From NCBI GenBank assembly GCA_963682025.1, contig OY821519.1:11632168-11696167 (forward strand): a stretch of 64,000 nucleotides of DNA. The letters run 5' to 3'. Each line of letters starts with the position of its first letter. The stretch's first letter is position 1. Source of the DNA: Cordilura impudica (taxonomy: Eukaryota; Arthropoda; Insecta; Diptera; Scathophagidae). The notes beneath the pieces were generated by a model that ran no database searches, was not told the origin of the DNA, and was given only the letters and a program-made list of their open reading frames with translations. Position numbers and translations under genes: made by a program. Of this stretch, positions 10,952-21,479 are shown in pieces.

Positions 10952-12366
10952 GTTAATCTGGTCTGACCACGAAAGTTTTTCATTAAAAATAATGCCCAAA
11001 TTCTTTGCCGATGGTACCATATCAATGTGAGAAGATCCAAGTTGTGTACTTAAACTATTTATGGATTCTACAGCTCTTCTAGATATAGGAATGCATTTTG
11101 ATTTTAAAGAACTTAAGCGTAATCCATTAGCAGTTGCCCATTCGTAGACTTTTGATAGGTCAGAGTTTATCTTTGAAATACAATCGTTAATTGCAGAAAC
11201 TTTGCAGCCAATAAAAATCTGAACGTCATCAGCATACATTTGTATGTTCATGAAACTCAAATGCATTGGTAAGTCGTTGCAGTATATAGTATATAGTATT
11301 AGTCCAAGGATTGATCCTTGCGGAACTCCTCTTGTGACCGGTAGCCATGTTGAATAATGCGAGTCATTAAAAACAGCTTGATGTCTTCCATTCAAATAAG
11401 TTGAAATTAACTTAATCGAAGAAGATGAAAAATGGAAAAAGGAGCTTAGCTTTGAACAAAGTGTTCCATGATGAACTGCGTCGAAGGCTTTTGAATGGTC
11501 TTGAAGTAATAAAAACGAGACCTGATAATCGTCAATATTACTCCGAATGTCTTCAATAACATCTGCAAGAGCAGTTATGCAACTATGTTTCGGCCTAAAG
11601 CCAGATTGACGACTAGTTATTAAACCTCTGTCAAGAACATGATGCAGCATTTGTTTATGAATTAATCATTTCTAGAACGATAATCATTTCTAGAACAGGA
11701 ACTATTTTGGCGAATTCCCAACTTGTAGGGAATGTGCTTGTTGTTAATATAGAATTAAAAAGGTAAGTTATATATATTAACAAGAAAGGCAATATTAACT
11801 TTATAAATTTTGGATGCATATCGTCGTAACCGACAGAGTTAGATTTTATGGACAGAAAACCTTGAAAAATATCTGATTGACTGAAGTAACGAAAGTTAAA
11901 TAGATTTTCATCAATTGGGGCAGTTGGATTATTGTAGAACGAAGAATTGATATCAGCCATTTCTATATTAACAAATTTTTCATTGAGTTCCTCAATGTTC
12001 AAGGTATCACTGTAATCATCGTAATCAGTTTGCTTTTTAACTCCAATTTTTCTTATTTCTTTCCACGTTTTATTACCAACGACAGCAATATTAAATTTGT
12101 TTTCATAATAGGTAGATTTGTCCTGCCTTATCTTGTACACAACTGCTCTTCTCTTCCTGCGATATATTTCATATAGTTCAGGTGTTTTAAACCTTTTCCA
12201 CATAGCATATGCAACGTTGCGTTCTTCTATTAAGCGTTTAGCCTCATTTGAAAACCATGGTCTGTCTTTAGAGGACATTTTCCTTGTTTTAATAGGAATA
12301 TGCTCACTGTAAAGGAAGAGAATATTGTCTTGTAGAAATTGACATTGGTCATCAACATTTGGCATG
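10952..12366 (-). mobile_element. LINE2: antisense non-LTR retrotransposon fragment inside LINE1
   Basis: Two minus-strand frames, 12371-11655 and 11650-10910, form one degraded ORF2. The first carries KDRPWFSNEAKRLIEERN and FLSIKSNSVGYDDMHPKFIK. The second carries DHSKAFDAVHHG, RGVPQGSILGLILY and MYADDVQIF, the RT catalytic motif, and NLGIIFNEKLSW. The motif set suggests the Jockey/CR1 group. Between the frames the sequence has a short duplication (ATCATTTCTAGAAC twice, near 11670-11697) and lacks an RT block. The last ~13 residues of the second frame are antisense LINE1, which locates the left junction. Confidence 0.85.
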
Positions 12367-13401
12367 TACATATGTATGTAATACCCTGTATGAGTACTGC
12401 TGTCAGTGGAGCCTAAAAGTCAACCTTAATAAGTCTAAAATCATTGTACTTAGAAAAGCGAACAGAATTCCCACAGATTTAAATTGGAAATTTGGGAATA
12501 TTGTAATAGAGATAGTGAACGAATACAAATATTTGGGTATCTCCATTACTTTTAACCCATCTTGCATAAAGCATCTCGAGTCTAAACTCTCATCCTCTAA
12601 AACTGCGATAAATGCAAATTGGTTAAGTTATATTTTTCATCCTAAAATATATTTCTCAAATAAACTTAAAATTTTTGATACAGCTGCGAAGTCAATATTG
12701 TGTTATGGAGCATAAATATGGGGCTATCGTAGTTTTGAAGAAGTTGAAAAATTGTTGATATTTTTTGAAAAAAATGCTATTCCTTCCAGTGAATACGCCT
12801 ACCTACATGCTGCGTTTTGAAACTAATATTCCCTCAATATTTCTTGGTACTTTATATTTATATTTTTCGTACATTAGAAAGGTTTTTGACCTTAGTAAAA
12901 ATAGATTGCCTCGACTATTAGACGAAGAAACTGTGCGTACCAAATCTTTGGTCTCCTTTATGTGACCAAACTGGAATTACACTTAATTTTGAGACATGGA
13001 GACCTAATTTGGCTCAACATCACCGAGTTATGCTTGAATCTCTAAGAAATATGGAAATTGATAAGTTCATACAATGCGCCAGAAACTCTAGATTTCATGA
13101 TTTGTATCCAAAACTACTGTACTATACATCTCCTTATTTTATAGATGGTAATAATGCTCATTTTGTAAGCACTATTTTAAAGACGAGAGGTGGTCTATTG
13201 CATTTAAATGCCCATAACTTTCATGTTTCAAATAACAATTGTTCCATATGCAACGTGAATGAAGAAGAAAACACTGCTCACATTATTGGCAAATGTCCAA
13301 TTTTTGCTAACGAACGATTTTATTATTTGGGTAAAAGAAGTTTAAATACTGAAGAGGTTTGTGAAATTTTTAAATGGCAAAGATTACATGCATTTATATA
13401 G
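12366..13401 (+). pseudogene. LINE1 ORF2 remnant: RT thumb and C-terminal CCHC
   Basis: Frame 12359-12715 reads CCQWSLKVNLNKSKIIVLRK and EYKYLGISIT, the RT region after the YADD box. Further frames to 12965 and 13009-13401 continue, ending with CSICNVNEEENTAHIIGKCP, a C-x2-C-x9-H-x4-C motif typical of LINE C-termini. A stop at 12714-12716 and a frame change around 12965-13009 break it. The YADD box itself is missing, so the LINE2 insertion was probably accompanied by a deletion. Confidence 0.82.
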
Positions 13402-13655
13402 ATATTTATTATATAGCTTAAAATATAGAAAGCTTGTCCTAGCTGAATTCGTATAAAATTCATATATTTTCCTGTTAATATTTTATTTTGGCTTGTTTAT
13501 TATATTTAAAAGAATGAAAATTGAATTGTTATTTTATTATTTTTTAATTAATTATTATTATTTAAATGTACTAATGCCAATCAGACACGCAACATAAAAT
13601 GTTATGTCTTTCTATGATTTAATCAATATCTCTATTTTGTAAGCAATTGTTGTAT

Positions 13656-13945
13656 GAAAATTGAAAAATGAAAAATAAAAAATGAAAAATAAAAATGAAG
13701 AATAAAAAATTAAAAACGAAAAGTGAAAAATTAAAAATAAAAAATGAAAAATAAAATATAAAAAATGAAAAATGAAAAACGAAAAATTAAAAATGAAAAA
13801 TGAAAAAGAAAAAATGAAAAATAAAAAATGAGAAATGAAATTTAAAAAATGAAAAATTAAAAATGAAAAAGAAAAAATGAAAAATTAAAAATAAAAATGA
13901 AAAATAAAAAACGAAAAGTGAAAAATTAAAAATAAAAAATACAGT
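13656..13945. repeat. AAAAATGAAAAATAAAA-type degenerate array
   Basis: About 290 bp of A-rich units alternating AAAAATG, AAAAATA, AAAAATT and AAAAACG. It begins where the LINE1 3' UTR ends, so it is either an expanded LINE tail or part of a pre-existing array into which LINE1 inserted; the similar short tract at 10045-10089 on the other side favours the second. Confidence 0.85.
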
Positions 13946-14159
13946 AAAACATTTTTCAGCTGATTGATTTGGGACTCAATTGTGAGAATTGCAACTGAAA
14001 GTAGCCCGAAAAATAATAACTTCTGCATCATTAGTTTAGTCAAGTTCAGGCTGCCATTATAATTTAATAGCCATACGAATTTTTATGCTCAAGGTGGATT
14101 TTTATCATTTTTTGTATATTTTAACACGGTTATAGCTCGGCAACCGTACGGACTATCTC

Positions 14160-14235
14160 TTTGTATCTGACAAAGTTGTAGATATTTAATAGAAGAAAGA
14201 AAGCATCCAGTGCCTTAAAAATCGCAAAAATTTAA
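14160..14235. repeat. Dispersed repeat, paired with 19945-20035
   Basis: Shares with 19945-20035, in the same orientation, the blocks CAAAGTT.TAGATATT.AATAG and GCATCCAGTGCCTTAAAAAT. The two copies flank LINE4 at both sides but are too diverged to be a simple target duplication. Confidence 0.6.
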
Positions 14236-14763
14236 AAAAAAATTCAATATTATAATAATATGTTACAATAGTATAATTAAAATAAGGAATGTTACATACG
14301 GCTTTGACATAGTCGTAAGCCGGAAAATCGGTTTATAATAACAATAAAAGTGTTTTAAATACATGCATATATAAATTAAAGACAAAACTTTAGTAATTAA
14401 ATTCATTAATTAAAAAATTAAAAATTAAAAACTCGCCATTTAAAATGTTGATAAAGCTTTCTTCCGATATTGTGGTTGATCTAAACCAGCGCTGGGCACA
14501 TTTTCAATTCTCCACCACGCGTGGTGCACATCATAATGCTGCTTGCGCGACGTCGACACATGTATACTATAAACTTCTTCGTGTGGCTTTCGATCGTCAA
14601 CTTTCGGCTGTGCTTTGTTCTCATTTTTAAAAATCAAATCAAATTAGTTGCTCATCAGCATTTGAACAACCAAGACCGCGCTACGCAACTTTAAAAAAAT
14701 ACACATAAAAAAATGTTTAATGAAAAATGGGAAAATGATTTCTTTTTTTTTTAGAAAACAACG

Positions 14764-16463
14764 ATGGCAACCCATATATGTATAATTTGTTATCGCATTA
14801 TAAGTCGCAATGACTTATTTTGTTTGAAAAGACATTTCTTAGGTAACCATAGTAATTTTAATAATTTAATGGGGGGTGATCGAACATTAAATGTTTTGGA
14901 GTTGAAAGCCCTTTTTTTAAAATTCATGGTTGATGAAAATAATATTCTTCATCATGAAATAAACAAAAAATCTATGGTTGATAAACGTAATGGTCCTCTT
15001 GATCATTTGCCTTTAAAAAAGGCATCGTATGCCATAGCTTTGGCTTCAGCAAAGCAATGCCGCGCATTTGATGATGGAATTTTTTTTTTTCAGAACCTTA
15101 CATTAGATGTTCTAAATTGTTTTGGTGAAAAATGCCAAGAAGCTATGGCACTTTGTAAAAATATTCCATTATCTCGGCGTACAGTCACACGTAGGACAGA
15201 AGATATAAGTCAATTTATCCATTCTGCAGCTAAAGACAGACTAAAAAATTATAAATATTTTACGATTTCGCTGGACGAGAGCACAGATATTAATAATATT
15301 TGCCAGCTTATTATTTGCATTAAAACCGTAGATGTAAATTTAATATGCTTTGAAGAAGTTTTAGATTTAGTTTCTCTCCATGGTCATATTACGGGTCAAG
15401 TGTTGTATGACGCAATAGACTCGAAGGTTTTTTCAATTGTGGACAAAAGAAAACTAAGTTCAATATGCACGGATGGAGCTAAAGTAATGAGAGGGAAAAA
15501 CAAGGGTCTTTTGGGGTTTTGCACAAAAACCAAATCTATTGCCCAGCTTTACATTGTGTAATACATCAGCAAGCCCTTTTCTCTAAAGAATTAAGTTTGA
15601 CTAGCACAACGAACATTGCTGTTAAAATTATAAACAAAATAAGAGGAGGACACAATTCACTGACTTATAGAAAATTTAAAGATTTTCTAGAAAATCTACA
15701 TTCAGAGTATGGTGATCATTTTTTGTATACAGAAGTTCGGTGGCTTAGTCGAGGCAAATGCTTAGAACGACTTTTTAGTTTAAGAAAAGAAACTGTCATA
15801 TTTTTAAAAACAATAGCAAAACAGGACACCGAAGAGCTTATTCGTGCACTGAAAGACCCCGACTTCCTATTAGACTTGGCGTTTTTATGCGATATCACCG
15901 AAATATTAAACGAACTTAACTTAACTCTTCAAGGCAAAAATATAAAAATTTTTCAATTAGCAACCATAATACACCATTTTTATAGAAAAACGTCGTCAAT
16001 CTTTTCAGAATTGAATATTAAGAGTTTTGTTAAAATACAAAACTATGCCGAAATCGTCGAGTCTCTAAAAAAGAATTATGAAGGTAGGTTTCAAGATTTA
16101 AAATGTATTGAAAAGCTTGTAGAATTACATGATTATCCCCTTATTTGTAAAATAGAGGAACAGGATGTCATGCTACAAGAAGAGCTTAAAAAATTACGGG
16201 ATGATTTTGAAATTCCTCTGGAAACTGGAGAAAAGTTTTGGACGCACATCGATGATAACAAATATTCAAACTTAAAAAATGAAATGTACAAGTTGTACTC
16301 AATGTTTGGCACGACATATAACTGCGAGGTGGCATTTTCCAGCCTTAAAGTTATTTTGAGTAAGGTACGTAACAGTATATCCGACAACCACACAGCTGAT
16401 CTATTACGCATTAAGGAGTACAGAGGAGAAATCAATTTGGATGAGTTAGCTGAACGTTATCTT
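14764..16463 (+). pseudogene. hAT transposase (one frameshift, 3' end disrupted)
   Basis: Frame 14764-15561 starts MATHICIICYRII and has a C-x2-C...H-x4-H segment resembling a BED/C2H2 finger, then FTISLDESTDI (catalytic aspartate block) and CTDGAKVMRGKNKG. The frame shifts near 15520-15560 and continues as 15519-16538 with ALHCVIHQQAL, TEVRWLSRGKCLERL and a C-terminal dimerisation block (CEVAFSSLKVILSKVRN, DNHTADLLRIK). The order and motifs match hAT transposases of the ZBED/GTF2IRD2-like kind. An acceptor-like T-rich tract plus AG lies just before the ATG (14735-14756). The last ~25 codons of the second frame are DINE-1 sequence, so the true C-terminus is lost or close to lost. Confidence 0.9.
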
Positions 16464-17219
16464 TTTATACCCTATACCACTATGTGGTTTGGATATAATG
16501 ACTTTGTGCTGCTGTTTGTAAATACCAAAAATATTTGACCTAGACCCATCTTTTATTATACCGAACGCCCCAAAATCACTTTTTGAGTCGATTTAGCAAT
16601 GTCCGTCCGTTCCTCCGTCCGTCTGTGTGTCCATGTAAACCTTGTAGTCAAGCTACAGGTCGCAAATATGAATTTATTTTGATGAAATTTGGTATATAAG
16701 CCTCTATCAGTCATAGGATGAACCTTATTGAAATTGGTGAGAATCAGTCCATGTTCAGATCTAGCCCCCATACAAATGACCCCTATGAAATCGACATAAA
16801 TTGCCATAAGATCCAAATTATCATATAGATCTCAGTCAAATTCGGTTTGTATGTGTTTATTATATCCATTAATCAGTAATCCAAAATAATCCCTATAGAG
16901 CTGCTTCCCGATCGTCACTTAAATCTATCAAAAAACCAAAATATTGCACTGATTTTTCTCAAATTTGGTTAGTATATAATTTTTCAAAATGTAAGTGACT
17001 TTACCAAATATGGTCACGATCGGTCCATTTTTCAACCCAGTCCCCATATAAATATAGCATCCGACATGAACTTTTTCATATCTGCAGCTAAAAAAAATGC
17101 CACTCAAATTTGGTTTATGCTTATTTTCTATATCCAGTTAGACCAAAGAGATAGGGTCTCTAAACCATGGTATAGGGTATCGTATAGTCGGGGTAGACCG
17201 ACAATAATTTTCTTACTTG
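16464..17219 (+). mobile_element. DINE-1-like element inside the hAT transposase
   Basis: Starts in a T run with ATACCCTATACCACTATGTG, has the GTCC-rich core near 16602-16622 and ends TTTTCTTACTTG after a hairpin with one mismatch (TCGGGGTAGACCGA). It lacks some internal sequence relative to the 6543-7320 copy. Its 5' end is read in frame by the hAT transposase, adding a DINE-encoded tail. Confidence 0.88.
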
Positions 17220-17394
17220 TTTTTTATTATTATTATTTTTAACTTTTATTATTTTTTTTTTGTTATTTTTTTTAATATATTTTTTTTTTGCAGTGTAGAA
17301 CAGGAGATTGTCAAGTTGAACTTCGCTTTTTTCTGCTTCGCACACAAGCGCAATATGTGATAATATGTGTGTGCCCAGCACTGATCTAAACAGC

Positions 17395-18716
17395 TGCAAC
17401 CTGAAACTATTAAAAATAGGGCATTTACAAACAAAATGTTGAATATTTTCGATTTCCTTACAGTTACAGAGGGAGTATATTCTCGAGTTACTTCTTGAAA
17501 ATCGTGTGCCATTTAATTCAATTAAGTCACATCATTCTTTAAAAATCCACGTAACAGTTGTTTGATTGTTCATATCCATAAAATAATATTTTCCTCTAGT
17601 ATAATTTAGGTTTTTGTAAAATTTTTCTGTTTGGGAGGCTCCTTGTAGACGTTGTTCATGATATTTTGTTTGTGGGGTTTTCAATAAATAATTTTGTTTG
17701 TTATTCCACTCCCATAAAGGTATATCTCTTTGGCAATCAATATGGTCATCCAGTTCATTAAAACTTTTTGCCCAAAATATTTGTTTTTCCAAAATTTTTT
17801 TGCTCAGTTTAGGTGGGAGTCTGTAGTGAGTATGTCCCCAAACTTGCGCTTTGAATAAGTTATATTTTGTTGCTGTCGTAATTTCATTCTTTTTTAGAAA
17901 CGTATTCCAACTGGCATTAATGTTACTCTTTGCTGACTTGTTTCCATTTTGAACATGTTTGGTAAATAACATTTTTGGTGTTAAAATCATTCCCAGGCAA
18001 TTGTATTCATTTACTATTTGAATTTCATCTCCTTTGAAATACCATTTTTCTCTATTGGATATTCTTCCACCATTTCTAAACACCATTATTTGTGATTTTG
18101 TAAGGTTTACTTTTAAATTCCAACGTTCACAATATACTTCAAGATTTTGGATCATTTTTTGTAGTGTTTCTACTTCTTCTGCTGTTATCACAATATCATC
18201 TGCATACAGTAATAATCTAATATTTATTTCTTCCACAAAAATCCCTCCTTCAAGTTAATCATGTAAATCGTCAAGATATAGAGAGAACAAGAGTGGTAGA
18301 GTAAACAACCCAGTTTTAAACCTGATATAGTCGAAAAGGGTTGAGAGAGCTCGGTTCCTTTCCAAACTATTATGTTTGTGGTTGAATAACTCTTTTCTAG
18401 AAAATAAACCACTTTCGTCGAGACTCCTATAAAGTGTAGTTTATAAAAAAGAGATTGACGACAAATTTTATCGAAAGCTGCCTTAAAGTCGACAAGGAAC
18501 CCCTATACCCTTTTCTTTTGATTCAGCTTCAAATGCACAATGGCCGCAAGATTGTAAATATTGTCTAACGTTGAGTAATCCTTTCTAAATCAGTTATTAT
18601 ATTGTTTTCTTTAGTCCATTTATACAGACGCTCACTTATTATCCCCATCATAATTTTTTCCACGCAATTCATAAATGATATCCCTCTATAATTGTTTGCC
18701 AAGCTTGAATCACCCT
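17395..18716 (-). pseudogene. LINE4 ORF2 remnant: RT palm to C-terminal zinc motif
   Basis: On the minus strand from 18716: NNYRGISFMN (RT block), then after frame changes GLKLGCLLYH-like motif (frame 18412-18224), then frame 18236-17532 with IRLLLYADDIVITAEEVETL (catalytic YADD) and WNLKVNLTKSQIMVFRNGG. A TGA follows the WIFKE tail at 17532. Beyond that stop the same frame continues to CNCKEIENIQHFVCKCPIF, a C-terminal CCHC motif like that of LINE1. At least one frameshift and one stop make it inactive. Confidence 0.85.
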
Positions 18717-18717
18717 T

Positions 18718-19499
18718 TTTATACCCTATACCACTATGTGGTTTGGGTATAATGACTTTGTGCTGCTGTTTGTAACAACCAAAAATATTTGACCTACACC
18801 CATCTTAAATTATACCGATCGAATCAGAATCACTTTTTGAGTTGATTTAACAATGTCCGTCCGTCCGTCCGTCCGTCTGTGTGTCCATGTAAACCTTGTA
18901 ATCAAACTGCAGGTCGCAAATATGAATATATTTTGATGAAATTTGGTACATAAGCTTTTATCGGCCATGAGATGAACGCTATTGAAATTGGTGAGAATCG
19001 GTCCATGTTCAGACCTAGCCCCCATACAAATTACTCATATGAAATCGACATAAATTGCCATAAGATCCAAATTGTCATATAGATTTTACTCAAATTGGGT
19101 TTGTATGCGTTCATTACATCCACTAATGAGTAGTCCAAAAATGATCCCTTTGACCCCATATAGAGCTGCTTCACGATCTTCACTTAAATCTATTAAAAAA
19201 CAAAAATATTGCACTGATTCTTCTCAAATTTTGTTTTTATATATTTTTGTAAAATACAAGAGACTTTACCAAACATGATCAGGATCGGTCCATTTTTGGA
19301 CCTAGTCCCCATATAGATATAGCATCCGATATGAACTTTTTCATATCTGCAGCCAAATAAATTAATAAAAATACCACTCAAATTTGGTTTTTGCTTATTT
19401 TCTATGTCCAGTTAGTTGGGCCTAAGAGATAGGGTTTCTAAACGCATGGTATAGGGTATAGTATAGTCGGTCTAGACCGACTATAATTTTCTTACTTGT
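18718..19499 (+). mobile_element. DINE-1-like element inside LINE4
   Basis: Complete copy: 5' ATACCCTATACCACTATGTG, GTCCGTCCGTCC core, inverted 13-nt subterminal repeat and terminal hairpin TCGGTCTAGACCGA with TTTTCTTACTTG. The LINE4 coding blocks on either side (YPIL at 19500-19520; KGDSSLANNYRGIS at 18716-18670, minus strand) rejoin in frame across a T run when it is removed, matching the TT target preference reported for DINE-1/Helentron elements. Confidence 0.9.
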
Positions 19500-19960
19500 T
19501 TAATATTGGGTATATTATACTCATCGTAAATGTTTTGTCCAATTCCATATTGTCGAAAATTTGGTTGAAACAATGTGACAATTCTATTAACAGTTCCATA
19601 GGAGCATTTTTGTAAAATTCGTAGGGGACTCTGTCTTCTCCTGGCGCTTTATTTAGTTTTGCCTTATTTAGAACATAAATTAACTCTTCTGTTGTTATGG
19701 CTGAATCTAATAGTGGATCCGCATGGTATAATGGTGCATAACTCACCGTATTATTGCATTTCTGTGGATTTAATAGAATCATAAAGTACGTTCTAAAGTC
19801 GGATGACGATACATTGGCAATTTCCCTAACACGCTCATTTCTTAGCTCCATAGCCAGCTTCCACCAAGTTTTACTATCACGAATCTTCACAAATCTCTTT
19901 ATACTTTTTTTGCTAAATAACTGGAACATCTCTTTTGTGTCTGAAACAAAGTTATAGATA
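19500..19960 (-). pseudogene. LINE4 ORF2 remnant: linker and RT fingers
   Basis: A 160-codon minus-strand frame (19974-19492) contains SKTWWKLAMELRNERVREIA, the linker, and LNKAKLNKAPGEDRVPYEFY, the RT finger block, closely like the LINE1 segment ASLKSGKAPGMDRISYEFYK. The frame is open but ends at the DINE-1 junction. The first ~10 codons probably lie outside the LINE, because the repeat pair 14160/19945 begins there. Confidence 0.82.
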
Positions 19961-20065
19961 TTGAATAGGAGCAAAAAAGCGGAACAAACCTACCCGAAAA
20001 AGTGCATCCAGTGCCTTAAAAATAGCAAAAATGCCCATTATCCCCCCCCCATTTTCCCCCATTTT
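19945..20065. repeat. Dispersed repeat (pair of 14160-14235) with a poly-C tract
   Basis: See 14160-14235 for the shared blocks. The stretch ATTATCCCCCCCCCCATTTT near 20038-20056 is an unusual C run in this AT-rich window. Confidence 0.6.
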
Positions 20066-20084
20066 CACATTTTTTTGCTAAATA

Positions 20085-20479
20085 ACTGGAATTTTGACCA
20101 AATGTATCTCATTTGAAAGGTATTTCTTTTAGCTGGCCACCAGACTTATAGATTTTTTAATTTTTAACTTGTTATTGTGTAAAATGCATTTAAAGTTGCT
20201 ACTAATACATACATAAAATTATACAATGCTATGTGTGTGTTTATTAAATTTGCTTATGTTTCTGTAAAAAAATGAATTTGTTTTCTTCATTCCCAATAAT
20301 AATTGTGTTGAATTGAAAAATAGTCTTGGACATACATAAACCAATAAATAATAATATTTAAAAAGTGTTGAATTGTGAATTGGCTAAAATTGATTAGCAT
20401 ACCTTTAGGATCCATATTAAATAAAAATTTTTAATTTGCTAGAATTTGCACGCGAATATCGAGAGCTGGTATCTGCTAG
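20085..20479 (+). mobile_element. Helitron-like element, 3' end intact
   Basis: Contains CATTTGAAAGGTATTTCTTTT, ACAATGCTATGTGTGTG, the block GTGTTGAATTGTGAATTGGC, ATTGATTAGCATACCTTTAG and the 3' end ATATCGAGAGCTGGTATCTG followed by CTAG at 20476-20479 and T. The palindrome before CTAG is degraded. The 5' end could not be placed. Confidence 0.65.
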
Positions 20480-21094
20480 TATTTAATTAATTGATGTTAA
20501 TGTAAAAATCTTAAATAAAATATCACAGTATAAATTATATTTGCCTAATGCTAAAATCACCTTAGACTTAATGTTTATTAAGCTAATGCTATGGCGTAGT
20601 TTGCATTGATATTAACAATGTCTAAAAATGATAAAACGACATGCGCATGTTTTCCCGTTATATAACGTAACAGCGCCCTCGCAAGGTTTACCAAGTCTGT
20701 TTCGTGTGTGAAAATTATAATTTCTTGCGTAAAATTTATTTTTTATGTAAAAACAAGTCTAGAGAACTCGACGTACTCATGAGTTAAGCATCTAAGTGAA
20801 GTTGGGCTAAGTAAGCCATCAAATTCACGCTAAAATCGTGTGATGCAAAATTTTTAGAATTAAATGGCGAAAAATTGTTGCTTACAAGCAGATATTTGCA
20901 AAAACATTTGCTAGAATCAAAAGACATTGAAAAAAATTATATTTTGAGCAATTTCGGCATTATGCTAAATTACGGAACAATGACCCTTAAAAATTTGCTT
21001 GTTTTTAATTAGTGTATATAAAATGAATAAATTAACAAATTTACAAAAACAAAATTTTTTTGCAAACAAATAATTTGAGTATAATGATAATAAA
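20480..21094. other. No gene recognised
   Basis: AT-rich sequence between two Helitron-like copies with no sizeable open frame or recognisable repeat. Confidence 0.5.
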
Positions 21095-21447
21095 CTAGCA
21101 GATTCCAGAGCTCGAAATTCGAGTGCAATTTCTAGGCAGCTTTTTTAACTTAGCCAATTCACAAACCAACACTTTTATGGTTTATTATTATTGTGAATGA
21201 AGATAACAAACTCATTAACAAACACATTAACAAATTTAATAAAACCCACATAGTATATGTACAATTTTAAGTATGTATTAGTAGCAACTTTAAATGCAAT
21301 GTACCTAAAATAAAGCAAAATATTAAAAATCCGTAAGTGTGCAAAAAGAAATACCTTTCAAATAATATACATTTGGTCAAAATCGGGATAAATCGGTAGA
21401 ACAAAACATCGGTCACAAGAAATCGCCTAGCCTCCTAATATTATAGA
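21095..21447 (-). mobile_element. Complete non-autonomous Helitron (353 bp)
   Basis: Read on the minus strand it starts TCTATAATATTAGGAGGC and ends with a palindrome around GAATTTCGAG, a ten-base spacer and CTAG. The flanking bases are A before TC and T after CTAG, exactly the AT target of Helitrons, with no duplication. No coding capacity. It shares sequence throughout with the copies at 33207-33569 and 31326-31664. Confidence 0.85.
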
Positions 21448-21479
21448 TTGTCCCACTGTTATATTTCTTGCATAAACAT

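Larger units (their letters stand above)
10091..13650 (+). mobile_element. LINE1: 5'-truncated non-LTR retrotransposon, split by an antisense LINE
   Basis: A plus-strand LINE runs from the linker after the endonuclease, through the RT fingers (to ~10950), and resumes at ~12366 with the RT thumb and a C-terminal CCHC motif ending at 13401, then a 3' UTR and an A-rich tail. LINE2 (10952-12366, minus strand) separates the halves and much of the RT palm is missing. Its protein blocks are closest, within this window, to LINE4 (both contain YEFYKNAP and a CPIF-ending zinc motif). Confidence 0.82.
14487..17383 (+). mobile_element. hAT DNA transposon with 8-bp target duplication
   Basis: Left terminus CAGCGCTGGGCACA and right terminus (minus strand) CAGTGCTGGGCACA form the TIRs. 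They are flanked by the perfect 8-bp duplication ATCTAAAC at 14479-14486 and 17384-17391, the size expected of hAT. A plus-strand transposase (14764-16463) lies inside and a DINE-1 (16464-17219) has inserted at its 3' end. The host sequence on both sides is LINE4. Without the DINE-1 the element is about 2.14 kb. Confidence 0.93.
14380..19960 (-). mobile_element. LINE4: non-LTR retrotransposon, broken by hAT and DINE-1 insertions
   Basis: Minus-strand LINE running from ~19960 (post-endonuclease linker, RT fingers) through an RT palm with YADD at ~18190 to a C-terminal zinc motif at ~17420. Its last coding segment and tail lie at 14486-14400, to the left of the inserted hAT (14487-17383). A DINE-1 occupies 18718-19499. 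Removing the hAT and one copy of its 8-bp duplication, or removing the DINE-1, restores readable continuity of LINE blocks on both sides, which supports one original element of roughly 2.0 kb (5' truncated). Confidence 0.85.

Noticed and set aside
16464..16538. Extra C-terminal domain of the hAT transposase
   Set aside because: The last ~25 codons (after LAERYL) are the 5' end of an inserted DINE-1 read in frame.
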